A stretch of 35,616 nt of DNA. Source: an uncultured Oscillospiraceae bacterium. Its GTDB lineage: Bacteria > Bacillota > Clostridia > Oscillospirales > Oscillospiraceae. Below, piece by piece: positions 23,189-32,079 of the stretch. The notes beneath the pieces were generated by a model that saw only the letters and a program-made list of their open reading frames with translations, did not search any database and was not told the DNA's origin. Each line of letters starts with the position of its first letter. The stretch's first letter is position 1. The stretch lies in NCBI GenBank assembly GCA_944385545.1, contig CALWXQ010000015.1:1-35616 (forward strand), written 5' to 3'. The position numbers and the translations under genes were made by a program.

Positions 23189-25302
23189 GGATCTATTCCA
23201 TGACAGCCACCTTCGGCAAGCTGGAGCATGAGACGCTGACCTTGCAGCCGGGGCTGAACATCATCCATGCCCCCAATGAGTGGGGGAAAAGCACCTGGTG
23301 CGCGTTTCTGATGGCTATGCTCTACGGCCTGGACACTCGGGCCAAAACCACAAAAACCGCCCTGGCGGACAAGGAGCGATTTGCTCCCTGGTCGGGCAGC
23401 CCTATGGAAGGGCGCATTGACCTGCATTGGAACGGACGGGATATCACGATCCAACGCAGAACCAAGCGCCGGATCCCGCTGGGAGAGTTTTCCGCCTATG
23501 AAACCGCTTCGGGCCTGCCGGTGAAGGAGCTGACCGCTGCCAACTGCGGGCAAACGCTGCTGGGCGTGGAGCAGACCGTGTTCCGGCGGGCGGGCTTCAT
23601 CCGGCAGGCGGATCTGCCGGTGACCCAGGACGAGGCTCTGCGCCGCCGGTTGAACGATCTGGTCACCACGGGAGACGACAGCGGAGACGCTGACCGGTTG
23701 GCGGAGAGCCTGAAGGAACTGCGCAACCGTTGCCGCTATAACCGCACTGGCCTGCTGCCCCAGGCAGAGGCCCGGCGGGAGGAGCTGGAAAGCAAGCTGG
23801 CGGAGCTGGCCGCCCTGGACAGCCAGTGCCGGGACGTGAAGCGCCGTATGGAGGAAATGAAGGAGTGGCTGGCCAAGCTGAGCAATCACCGCCAGGCTCT
23901 GACCTATGCCCAGACGGCGGCAAATGCCCAGCGCATGGCCCAGGCCCGGGAGGATCGGGATCGGGCGGAGCGGACGTTGGAGGAGCGGGAGGCGGCCTGC
24001 GCTCAGCTGCCGCCTATGGAAACGGCGGAACGCACGCTGCGGGAGCTGCGGAGCTTCCGGGAGCAATGGAACAGCGCCCAAATGGAGCGGCAGATGCTGC
24101 CGCAAATGCCCCAGGCGCCTGAAATGCCTCAGCCCTTTGCAGGTATGACGCCCCAGGAAGCCCGGGAGATGGCCCGGGAGGAAGGTAGGGTCTATGCCGC
24201 GTTGGAGACAGGACGGCTTCCTGTGCTGCTGCTGGTGCTGGCCGCGGTGGGCGCCGGCGCGGCGGCGCTGCTGCTGTTCCAGAGAGCCTTTCCGGCGGCG
24301 GCCGCAGCCGGTGTGGGTACCCTGGCCGCACTGATCTGGAGCGTTTGGGAGCTTGTCTCCGGGAAGAAGCGGCGGCAGGCGCTGGCTAAGAAATACGGCA
24401 CCGGCCAATGGCGCCGTTGGGCAGACCCCATCGACGACTACGAGGCTGTCCTGCCGGGGTACGAGGAAGCAATGAAGGAATACCAGGATCTCAGCGGCGA
24501 CCTGGAGCTTCGGCTGATGATGCTGAATAAACGGCGGGGCGAGCTGTTCCAGGATCGGGAGCCTGAGGCGCTGTTGAACCATTGGCAGCAGATTCTGGAT
24601 GCCTGGGAGGCCTACCATGACGCCCGGCGGGAGGCCCAGCGGGCCAACAACTATTTCGAGACCATCAGCGCTTTGATCAAGCCGGTGGAAAAGCCGGCCA
24701 TGCTGGACAGCCTGACCTATTCCGAGGAAGATACCCTGCGGCTGCTAGGGGAGTGCGCCCAGGAGCAGCAGCGGCTGCAAAACCGCCTGGGGCAGTATCA
24801 GGGCCGCATGGAAGCCCTGGGAGATCAGGCTTCTCTGGAGGCCGCCCTGGCGGAGGAAAACCGGCGGATCGCCCAGCTGGAGCAGACCTATGCCGCCCTC
24901 ACCACGGCCATGGAGACGTTAGCCCAGGCCCGGGCGGAGCTGCAGCGGCGGTTCGCGCCCCGGATCACCCGGCGGGCACAGGAGCTGATGGAGGCCATGA
25001 CTTCCGGCCGCTACCACAGTCTGAGCATCGGGGAGGACTTTTCCTTGCGCTCAGGCGCCGGGGAGGAAGGGACTTTGCGCGATCACCTGTGGCGCAGCGA
25101 CGGTACGGTGGATCAGCTGTATCTGGCATTGCGTCTGGCGGTGGCGGAGGTGCTGACGCCCCAGGCGCCTGTGATCCTGGACGACGCTCTGGTACGCTTT
25201 GACGACCGGAGAATGCAGGCGGCTGTGGAGCTGCTGAAGCAGACTGCCGAACACAGGCAGGTGATCTGCTTTACCTGTCAAAGCCGGGAGACCCGGGTCT
25301 GA
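23185..25302 (+). CDS. SbcC/YhaN-like AAA ATPase with internal membrane segments
   Basis: A 705-residue Rad50-type ATPase. Walker A is APNEWGKST (29-37), with Ala in place of the usual first Gly. Walker B is PVILDDALVRFDD, and the signature region is SDGTVDQLYLALRLA, both near the C-terminus. Between them are long coiled coils, interrupted by two adjacent hydrophobic helices (LPVLLLVLAAVGAGAAALLLF and an Ala-rich one ending ALIWSVWEL, about residues 345-395), as in YhaN-type proteins. It is far shorter than SbcC. It probably forms a membrane-associated DNA-end processing complex with the preceding nuclease. Confidence 0.86.
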   Translation: MRIYSMTATFGKLEHETLTLQPGLNIIHAPNEWGKSTWCAFLMAMLYGLDTRAKTTKTALADKERFAPWSGSPMEGRIDLHWNGRDITIQRRTKRRIPLGEFSAYETASGLPVKELTAANCGQTLLGVEQTVFRRAGFIRQADLPVTQDEALRRRLNDLVTTGDDSGDADRLAESLKELRNRCRYNRTGLLPQAEARREELESKLAELAALDSQCRDVKRRMEEMKEWLAKLSNHRQALTYAQTAANAQRMAQAREDRDRAERTLEEREAACAQLPPMETAERTLRELRSFREQWNSAQMERQMLPQMPQAPEMPQPFAGMTPQEAREMAREEGRVYAALETGRLPVLLLVLAAVGAGAAALLLFQRAFPAAAAAGVGTLAALIWSVWELVSGKKRRQALAKKYGTGQWRRWADPIDDYEAVLPGYEEAMKEYQDLSGDLELRLMMLNKRRGELFQDREPEALLNHWQQILDAWEAYHDARREAQRANNYFETISALIKPVEKPAMLDSLTYSEEDTLRLLGECAQEQQRLQNRLGQYQGRMEALGDQASLEAALAEENRRIAQLEQTYAALTTAMETLAQARAELQRRFAPRITRRAQELMEAMTSGRYHSLSIGEDFSLRSGAGEEGTLRDHLWRSDGTVDQLYLALRLAVAEVLTPQAPVILDDALVRFDDRRMQAAVELLKQTAEHRQVICFTCQSRETRV

Positions 25303-25366
25303 CAGAAAAGAAACATGGCGCTGCCTCAAAATAGCGCTTTTACGAAACCGCATATAAAATACGTTT

Positions 25367-25404
25367 GGCTGGATTACCTTGTTTTGGTAATCCAGCCGTT
25401 TTTT
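25367..25404 (+). terminator. terminator of the ymdB operon
   Basis: GGCTGGATTACC (25367-25378) and GGTAATCCAGCC (25386-25397) form a perfect 12-bp stem followed by GTTTTTT. Confidence 0.9.
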
Positions 25405-25418
25405 ATGAAATCTCGGAA

Positions 25419-25479
25419 TCTTTTTTCAAATGCGCCGAAATCGTTGGGCGCCGGTTCCTTGGATTTCATCAGAGGCTTC
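25419..25479 (+). repeat. degraded right half of the MITE-like element, copy 6
   Basis: The stretch matches the right half of copy 2: a T-run, GCCGAAATCGTTGGGCG, then GATTTCATCAGAGGCTTC. The left half cannot be recognised, and several bases are lost in the middle. It ends directly at the stop codon of the GH95 gene. Confidence 0.55.
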
Positions 25480-27687
25480 TTACGATTCACAGGGGATGGG
25501 GGTGGGGACGTCCTTTTTCAGATCCAGGGTAAGTCTCTGCCCGTTGACCAGGATGGTCACCTGGCGGTCAGCGGCGGCGCGGATGGCGCCGGATACCACC
25601 CGGCCGTTTTCCCATGCGAAGGAGAGCGCCATGTTTCCCCGCACCCGCACGCCCTCTAACCGGCCGTGATCCCAGGAGGGCGGCAGGGCGGGGAGCAGGC
25701 GCAGGAAGCCCTCATGGCTTTGCACCAGGGCCTCCAGCATACCGGCCGGAGCGCCGAAGTTCCCGTCGATTTGGAAGGGGGGATGGTTGTCAAACAGGTT
25801 GGGCAGGGTGCTCTTTTGCAGCAGGGCTTGCAGGTGGTGCTCCACGGCCTGACCGTCCAGCAGCCGGGCGTAGAAATTGATGATCCAGGCCCGGCTCCAG
25901 CCGGTGTGGCCGCCGCCGTAGGACAGCCGCCGCTGCAAGGCCTTGGCGGCGGCTTCCATCAGCTCCGGCGTTCCGGCGTTGATCTCGGCGGCAGGGTAGA
26001 GGGCGTAGAGCTGGGAGATGTGCCGGTGCCCCGGCTCCGCCTCCTCAAAATCCTCGTTCCACTCCTGGATGGTTCCGTACCGGGGGCTGACCACCGTGGG
26101 CGGCAAGCGGCGCAGATACTCGGGCAAGCGGTCGGTCACCTCGTCGCGGATCTTCAGCTCCTCCGCCCAGGCCAGGGTGAACCGGAACAGATCCCGCAGG
26201 ATCTGGCAGTCCATGGCGGCGGCAGGGCAGATGGATACTCGCTGGCCGGAGGCCGGATCCAGGAATTGATTTTCCGGAGAGCTGGAGGGGGCGGGAACCA
26301 GGAAACCGGTTTCGGGATCTTCCGTAAGGAAGTCCAGGTAAAACAGGGCGCAGTCCCGAACCATAGGCCAGTACGCCTCCAGAAAATCCCGATCCCCGGT
26401 GTACAGATAATGCTCGTACAGGTGCCGGCAGCACCAGGCGGCGGCGGTATGGAAGGCGCCCCAGAGCGGATCCTGGCCGGGGGCGGTATATCCCCAGGGA
26501 TTGGTCAGGGTGTGGGCCACCCAGCCCCGGCAGCCGTACATGGAAGAAGCGGTCTTTTGACCGTGGCGGGCCAGGAAGGTCAGATACCGGTAAAGGGGCT
26601 GGCCGTATTCCGGAAGATCCACTGCGTCCACGAACCAGTAGTTCATCTGCAAATTGATATTGATGTGATAATCGCCGTTCCAGGGGGTCAGAAGGCTGTT
26701 GGCCCAAATGCCCTGCAAATTGGCGGGCAGCGTTCCCCAGCCGGAGCAGATCATCAGATACTTGCCGTAATCAAAGTAAAGCCGCAGCAGATCCGGATCC
26801 GTCCTGCCGCTGGCTACCCGGGCCAGCCGCTGATCGGTGGGTAGATCGGCGGCGTCGGGATCCGCCGGCAGGGTCAGGCGGCAGCGCCCCATGGCCTGGC
26901 TGATCCACTGCCGCTGGCTGTCCAGGATCCGGCAGAAGCCTGCCTGCCAGCCCTGGGCCAGCCGCTCCCGGCAGACAGGCTCCGGCGCTTCGCCCTGGTA
27001 GGAGGTGGCGGTGCAGGTGAGGATGGTGAAATAGGTGCAGCCTTCCAGGGTAAGTCCCTGGTGGTCAGCTTCGCAGACGCCGTCGCTTTGCACCTGGATC
27101 ACTGTGCAGTAGTCCAGGGCCTGGTTGCTGCCGGTGACCAGGATCTCGCCGGGGGCATACCGGATCTGCCCCTCCTCCCGGCGGAAGGACAGGCGGCACC
27201 GTTCCGTGCCGGTGATGTGGCTGGCGGTGATCTGGTATTGGTGAGAGGCGGTATGGAGCCGGGCGACGGGGCCGAAGCCGGTGCGGGCGATGCCGGTGGT
27301 CAGATCCAGCTGCCGTGTGTAGCCGGTGGTATCCGGGGCGGGGCTTTCCAGCACCAGCTCTCCGGCGGTCTGATAGCTTCCGTAGCCCTCGTCCTCGCAG
27401 CCCTTGCCCCGGCAGACCAGATATTCCCGGCAAAGCTCTTGGGCCTGGCGGTACTGACGCCGGAACAGCAGCTCCCGGATCCGGGGCAGCTGCTCCCGGC
27501 AGGCGGGATTGTCCCATTGGTAGGGACGACCGCTCCAAAGCGTTTCCTCGTTCAGCTGCAAGATCTCCCTGTTCGTGCCGCCGTAGACCATCATGCCCAG
27601 GCGCCCGCTGCCCAGGGGAAGGGCTTCTTCCCAGCAGGCGGCAGGGGCCTGATACCATAGGAGATTGCCGCGGACTTGCTTCTTCAT
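25480..27687 (-). CDS. GH95 family alpha-L-fucosidase
   Basis: A 735-residue inverting glycosidase that removes alpha-1,2-linked (or related) L-fucose. The N-terminal beta domain opens with LPLGSGRLGMMVYGG and LNEETLWSG. The helical barrel has WNGDYHININLQMNYW, giving Asn343 and Asn345; SPEN with Glu472 as likely acid; and FQIDGNFG with Asp641. These match the catalytic set known from Bifidobacterium AfcA by family alignment. No signal peptide, so it acts in the cytoplasm on imported sugar. ATG 27687 has GGAGGG upstream. It is divergent from the lacI gene and has its own AAAACGTTTT operator. Confidence 0.92.
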   Translation of the reverse strand: MKKQVRGNLLWYQAPAACWEEALPLGSGRLGMMVYGGTNREILQLNEETLWSGRPYQWDNPACREQLPRIRELLFRRQYRQAQELCREYLVCRGKGCEDEGYGSYQTAGELVLESPAPDTTGYTRQLDLTTGIARTGFGPVARLHTASHQYQITASHITGTERCRLSFRREEGQIRYAPGEILVTGSNQALDYCTVIQVQSDGVCEADHQGLTLEGCTYFTILTCTATSYQGEAPEPVCRERLAQGWQAGFCRILDSQRQWISQAMGRCRLTLPADPDAADLPTDQRLARVASGRTDPDLLRLYFDYGKYLMICSGWGTLPANLQGIWANSLLTPWNGDYHININLQMNYWFVDAVDLPEYGQPLYRYLTFLARHGQKTASSMYGCRGWVAHTLTNPWGYTAPGQDPLWGAFHTAAAWCCRHLYEHYLYTGDRDFLEAYWPMVRDCALFYLDFLTEDPETGFLVPAPSSSPENQFLDPASGQRVSICPAAAMDCQILRDLFRFTLAWAEELKIRDEVTDRLPEYLRRLPPTVVSPRYGTIQEWNEDFEEAEPGHRHISQLYALYPAAEINAGTPELMEAAAKALQRRLSYGGGHTGWSRAWIINFYARLLDGQAVEHHLQALLQKSTLPNLFDNHPPFQIDGNFGAPAGMLEALVQSHEGFLRLLPALPPSWDHGRLEGVRVRGNMALSFAWENGRVVSGAIRAAADRQVTILVNGQRLTLDLKKDVPTPIPCES

Positions 27688-27706
27688 AGAGGATCCCTCC
27701 TGAGAT

Positions 27707-27716
27707 AAAACGTTTT
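27707..27716. promoter_or_regulatory. LacI-type operator 1 (GH95 gene)
   Basis: AAAACGTTTT in the context GATAAAACGTTTTCTAC, in the 5' leader of the GH95 gene, 17 bp downstream of its -10 box. The CpG-centred palindrome is the classic form for LacI/MalR-like repressors. Confidence 0.8.
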
Positions 27717-27733
27717 CTACATCCGATAAATTT

Positions 27734-27762
27734 ATGATATACCACAATCTGGTAGAAATCAA
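27734..27762 (-). promoter_or_regulatory. promoter of the GH95 gene
   Basis: On the minus strand TTGATT (27762-27757), 17 bp, TATCAT (27739-27734). Confidence 0.72.
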
Positions 27763-27855
27763 CTATTTTTTAAATAAAATTAATTTTGTTTTTTCATCCT
27801 CCGAAATGGGCGCTTGGAGGAATTAACAAAAATGTAATATTCTGTAAAATGAAAA

Positions 27856-27883
27856 TTGACAAAGAGAGAAATCAAACTATAAT
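27856..27883 (+). promoter_or_regulatory. promoter of the lacI-GH94 genes
   Basis: TTGACA (27856-27861), 16 bp, TATAAT (27878-27883), with operator 2 starting 9 nt downstream at the expected transcript start. Confidence 0.86.
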
Positions 27884-27891
27884 AGAAAGAG

Positions 27892-27901
27892 AAAACGTTT
27901 T
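27892..27901. promoter_or_regulatory. LacI-type operator 2 (lacI gene)
   Basis: AAAACGTTTT in GAGAAAACGTTTTAC, just after the -10 box, placed for autorepression. Confidence 0.82.
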
Positions 27902-27938
27902 ACTTGCTGTCTCGCGGCAGATCGGAGGGTGTTTGCTT

Positions 27939-28934
27939 ATGGTAACCATTAAAATGGTAGCGCAAAGATGCGGCTTGAGCGTAGGCGCTGTGTCCAAAGC
28001 GCTGAACCATCAGCCTGGCATCAGCCCTGAGAAGGCCGCTTGGGTGCGGCAGGTTGCGGAGGAAATGCGCTACTACCCCAACGCGGCGGCCAGGACGCTG
28101 AAAACCAGCCGGAGCAATAACATCGGCGTGGTTTTCCAGAACAGACTGGTGCACGAGTATTTTTCGGAGATCCTGGAATCCATCCGGGCCTATATGGAGA
28201 AGCGGGGCTATGACATCACCTTCCTCAACGATGAGCGGGACTCCGGCATGAGCGTTTACGAGCATGCCATGCAGCGCCAGTGTGACGGGGTGCTCATCGC
28301 CCAGGGCTCCGCTCGGGCGGATCTGGATCGGCTGGTGCAGAGCGATATCCCGGTGGTGGCCATCGACCAGCTGTTCCAGGGGCGGACGGCGGTGCTCAGC
28401 GACAACGCCGACAGCTTCAATCAGATCATCGACTATCTGTACCAGATGGGACACCGGCGGATCGCCATGATCCACGGCGAGGACGGAGAGGTAACCCGGA
28501 TGCGGCTTGCGGGGTTCCACCGGGCCTGCCGGAAATGGGGACTGGAGGTTCCGGAGGAATATGTGGTAGCGGCTAAGTTCCAGGAGCCCAAGGATTCGGG
28601 CCTGGCTACCCGGCAGCTCCTGGCCCTGAAGAACCGGCCTACCTGTATCCTATACCCTGACGATATCTCTTACCTGGGCGGCGCTACGGAGATTGAGCGG
28701 CAGGGCCTTTCCGTACCGGAGGATATCAGCTGCTTCGGCTACGACGGCATTCGGCTGTCCCGGCTGCTGCGGCCCAGCCTGGCTACCTATCGCCAGGACG
28801 CGGAGCAGATTGGCCGCCGGGCGGCGGAGGAACTGCTGTTGGCCATTGAGGATCCGAAATGCTATGTACCCCAGATCGTCACCGTCGCCGGCAGCGTTCA
28901 GCCCGGGGACTCAGTGAAGGATCTGAATCAATAA
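27939..28934 (+). CDS. LacI-family repressor of the glycan locus
   Basis: A 331-residue regulator. The N-terminal helix-turn-helix MVTIKMVAQRCGLSVGAVSK and hinge PNAAARTLKTSRSN are typical LacI features. The sugar-binding domain follows (IGVVFQNRLVHEYFSEIL, GVLIAQGS, DNADSFNQIIDYL, GHRRIAMIHG, and late FGYDGIRLSRLLRPSLATY). ATG 27939 has CGGAGGG upstream. Three identical AAAACGTTTT sites lie before the GH95 gene, this gene and the permease genes, making it the likely local regulator. Confidence 0.93.
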   Translation: MVTIKMVAQRCGLSVGAVSKALNHQPGISPEKAAWVRQVAEEMRYYPNAAARTLKTSRSNNIGVVFQNRLVHEYFSEILESIRAYMEKRGYDITFLNDERDSGMSVYEHAMQRQCDGVLIAQGSARADLDRLVQSDIPVVAIDQLFQGRTAVLSDNADSFNQIIDYLYQMGHRRIAMIHGEDGEVTRMRLAGFHRACRKWGLEVPEEYVVAAKFQEPKDSGLATRQLLALKNRPTCILYPDDISYLGGATEIERQGLSVPEDISCFGYDGIRLSRLLRPSLATYRQDAEQIGRRAAEELLLAIEDPKCYVPQIVTVAGSVQPGDSVKDLNQ

Positions 28935-28967
28935 CAGCCATTGCTATGAGAATCGGAGGAGAAACCC

Positions 28968-31868
28968 ATGCACTATTCCATTGAACAGGCGCGAACCCAA
29001 AGCGTGACCGCCCGGCAGAAGATCCGGCAGATCTTCCCGGAAAAGGTCCATGGCCGATCCTATGACGCGGAGTTCTTCGCTGCCGACCGGGCGCGGGCCT
29101 TGGGCTTTACCGGGCTGCCCTACTACGCCCCGATCTGTGCCTATCTGCTGTCTGAGCATACCATCGCCGCTTTCCTGGATACGGTGCCGGGAAGCGTTCT
29201 GCTGGAGCAGCAGGAAGGGAAGATCCTTGCCGTGGCGCAGACCGGCGCTGTGCGCCTTCCGGAGGATGTGACCCAGGCCGTTCTGGCGGTATACCGCCGG
29301 GTGCTGGCCAGCCCCGGCACCCTCAACGAGAAAGGGGAGCTGATCCTGGATCTAAAGGCCTATCCCGTAGGCCCCCACTATCCGGTAAACCTGCTCCTGG
29401 GCAACCGGGCGGGGTATCCCTTCCCTTTGTGCACCACCCCCAAATCCGCCCTGGATGCCCTGGGACGGGGATCCTTCCGGGCCACCGGCGGCCAGCAGGT
29501 GCTGGCTACCCGATGCGTGCTGCAACTGGAGGAAAACGGTGAGCCTGCCAACCGGCAGTTCTATCTGGTGGAAAGCGGCAAGCAGATTTTCTACTCCGCG
29601 GATGTACATACCAATGTGGTCAGCGCCACCTGCCGCCACAGCCAGAACCGCAGCGTCATCACCTACCGAACCCAATGCGGTCTGGAGATCAAGCGCACCA
29701 TTTTCATCCTGCCCCAGCAGCCGGGTATGCCCAACGCGGTGGAGGCCCAGCGGGTGGAGGTGACCAACCTGGGAACGGCTCCCAGAGATCTGAAGATCGT
29801 GATGACCGGCGTCTTCGGCATCACCGGCCCCATGACCATTGCCAACGACGTGGTATATGCCAATGTGGTGGTGCAGAGTGAGATCTTTTATGAAGGCGGA
29901 CGGGCAGCGGCCATGACCCTGCACCCCAAGCCCAAGGAGGAACAGGGCCAGAAGCGGTTTGCCGCCCTGCTCTGCGGCGGCGAAACCATGGACGCTTTCT
30001 GCGCCAGCCAGTCGGATTTTGTAGGCAGCGGCACCCTGGCGAACCCGGAGCTGGTCAGCCATCTGCCCAGCCGCTTCAACCGGAAAATGGCGCCCTTCTT
30101 CGCTATGGAAAAGCGCTTTGGGGTGAAGCCCGGGGAGCGGGCTGTGATCGACGGGTTTGTGGGTATGATGGAGACGGAGGGGGATGTGAACCAGCCCTTT
30201 GACGAGGCGCTCCATCAGCTGCTGAGCACCTACCGGGATCCTGCCCGGCTGTCCGGGACCCTGGCCCAGGTGGTGGATTTCTGGGACAAGTACCCCGCTT
30301 ACCTGACGCCGGAGACCGGCGATCCCAGATTTACCGCTTATGTCAGCCATAATCTGCCCTTTCAGGTGCTGTACCAGACTTACGTATCCCGGGCCTTTGC
30401 CTGGACGCAGAAGTCCTACCGGGAAACCGGCTTCCGGGAGATCCAGGATATCTTCGCGTCTATGTATTACCTCAGCGCCATGGGAGAAAACGAACTGATT
30501 AAGGAGCTGCTGTCCAACTGGGTGCGCAACGTCTTCCGCATGGGGTATGCCTACCATGACTTTACCTTCGCCGGTAAGGAGCCGGGAGACTGCTCCGACG
30601 ATCAGCTGTGGCTGGTACAGGCGGTACACCGGTACGTGACCCTTACCGGGGACAAGGATTTCCTGCTGACGGAGTACCCCATTGCCGGAGAAACCGGCAA
30701 GCGGCCTCTGTGGGATACCCTGATGAGCATCCTGACCTACAGCGGGCGGATCTCCGTAGGCAAGCACGGCCTGCCCCTGCTGGATAAGGCGGACTGGAAC
30801 GATACTTTGAAGCTGGACAAGGTGGTGCTGAAAGGCCCCGCCAAGGAAGAAAGCTATATGGCGCAGCTGGCCCGTACCGGCCAGACCTACGGCGCTCCCT
30901 GGGAGAACGAGCTGTGCGAAAGCGTTATGAACGCCTGTCTGCTGAAGATCGCCGCCGACGCGGTGGCGGATATGGCGGGGCTAATCGGTAAGGAAGCCGA
31001 CGGGAAGGAAGCGGCGGATATCTCCGCGGGCGTGTATGAGAGCATGCAACGGCATGCCTGGAAAGGCGACTTTTTCGCCCGGTGCCTGATCAACGACGGC
31101 CGGGGCTATACCTACCTGGGCGCCAAGGGCGACGGCCTGTCCCTGGATCCCGACATCGACGGCAGCTACTTCCTCAATTCCTACAGCTGGCCCATCCTGG
31201 CGGGCATCGCCACGGAGGAGCAGATCGCCGCCATGCTAGGTATTGTCAAGAAGTATCTGAAAACCGACGCGGGCCTGAAGCTGTGTACCCTGGTGGAGTT
31301 CGACCGGCTTGGCGTTGCCACCGGAACGGCGCTGTATTTCCCCGGCGACCGGGAAAACGGCGGTGTCTTCAAGCATGCGGCCATGATGGCTACCGTGGCG
31401 TCGCTCCAGGCGGCAAAGACCGTTACAGACGAGGCCCTGGCCCGGGAGCTGGCGGAGCAGGCCTTCTTTATGATCGGCAAAACCGTTCCCTACGCCACCA
31501 TGGATAACCCCTTCGTTCTCAAGGGCAACCCCCGCTTCTGTACCCAGTACAACAATTCCGAAACCTGTGAAAACATCGGTCCCATGCTCTCGGGAACCGC
31601 CTCCTGGCTGACTTTGGCGGTTTACGAATTCCTGGGTGTGGATATCCGTGAAAACGATATGACGTTTAAACCTGTGATGCAGCCTGGAAAAACCGAAATG
31701 GCTTGCACCGTCAAGCTCTCTGACTGCACCATCCGCGTGCAGATCCACAGCGACGGAAGCCGCATTCGGGCGGGAAAAGGTACGCGCTACCTGCTGGACG
31801 GCCAGAGCGTAGGCAGCGTGATCCCCAGACCCCATCAGGGTGAGCACCTGATGTCCATCGACCTGTGA
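28968..31868 (+). CDS. GH94-like disaccharide phosphorylase, divergent N-terminus
   Basis: A 966-residue cytoplasmic protein. The helical barrel matches GH94 (cellobiose/chitobiose phosphorylases): FRMGYAYHDFT-like barrel entry, GDCSDDQLWLVQAVHRYV, GLPLLDKADWNDTL with Asp612 as the expected catalytic acid, ENGGVFKHAAMM, and the C-terminal LSGTASWLTLAVYEFLGVD. GH94 enzymes split a beta-linked disaccharide with phosphate to give sugar-1-phosphate. The first ~200 residues do not look like the usual GH94 start and the protein is longer than common members, so the substrate cannot be named. GGAGGAG precedes ATG 28968. It lies 33 nt after lacI. Confidence 0.75.
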   Translation: MHYSIEQARTQSVTARQKIRQIFPEKVHGRSYDAEFFAADRARALGFTGLPYYAPICAYLLSEHTIAAFLDTVPGSVLLEQQEGKILAVAQTGAVRLPEDVTQAVLAVYRRVLASPGTLNEKGELILDLKAYPVGPHYPVNLLLGNRAGYPFPLCTTPKSALDALGRGSFRATGGQQVLATRCVLQLEENGEPANRQFYLVESGKQIFYSADVHTNVVSATCRHSQNRSVITYRTQCGLEIKRTIFILPQQPGMPNAVEAQRVEVTNLGTAPRDLKIVMTGVFGITGPMTIANDVVYANVVVQSEIFYEGGRAAAMTLHPKPKEEQGQKRFAALLCGGETMDAFCASQSDFVGSGTLANPELVSHLPSRFNRKMAPFFAMEKRFGVKPGERAVIDGFVGMMETEGDVNQPFDEALHQLLSTYRDPARLSGTLAQVVDFWDKYPAYLTPETGDPRFTAYVSHNLPFQVLYQTYVSRAFAWTQKSYRETGFREIQDIFASMYYLSAMGENELIKELLSNWVRNVFRMGYAYHDFTFAGKEPGDCSDDQLWLVQAVHRYVTLTGDKDFLLTEYPIAGETGKRPLWDTLMSILTYSGRISVGKHGLPLLDKADWNDTLKLDKVVLKGPAKEESYMAQLARTGQTYGAPWENELCESVMNACLLKIAADAVADMAGLIGKEADGKEAADISAGVYESMQRHAWKGDFFARCLINDGRGYTYLGAKGDGLSLDPDIDGSYFLNSYSWPILAGIATEEQIAAMLGIVKKYLKTDAGLKLCTLVEFDRLGVATGTALYFPGDRENGGVFKHAAMMATVASLQAAKTVTDEALARELAEQAFFMIGKTVPYATMDNPFVLKGNPRFCTQYNNSETCENIGPMLSGTASWLTLAVYEFLGVDIRENDMTFKPVMQPGKTEMACTVKLSDCTIRVQIHSDGSRIRAGKGTRYLLDGQSVGSVIPRPHQGEHLMSIDL

Positions 31869-32079
31869 CCGGATGGATGCCAGACAGAGGGGAGGGAATG
31901 CCGGCAGCAATGCAGGGGGATTCAACGGCCCATAGCTGAGCCGATGAATTTCTGCTGAAAGAGAAAACGTTTTCTTTTTCAAATATGGATTTTCTGCGCT
32001 GTGGTGCGAAAGAAGCGCAGGAAATGCCCAATGGGGAAATACCCCAAAAACCTTGGAAAAATGAAACGGAGGAATGCTT
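31869..32079. other. intergenic region with operator 3
   Basis: About 210 bp. Besides the AAAACGTTTT operator I find no convincing -35/-10 pair (a TTCAAC/TGAATT pair at 31921-31950 is very weak) and no terminator after the phosphorylase. The operator nevertheless implies a promoter for the permease genes. Confidence 0.45.
31964..31973. promoter_or_regulatory. LacI-type operator 3 (permease genes)
   Basis: AAAACGTTTT in GAGAAAACGTTTTCTTTTTC, identical core to operators 1 and 2, 106 nt before the first permease. Confidence 0.78.
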
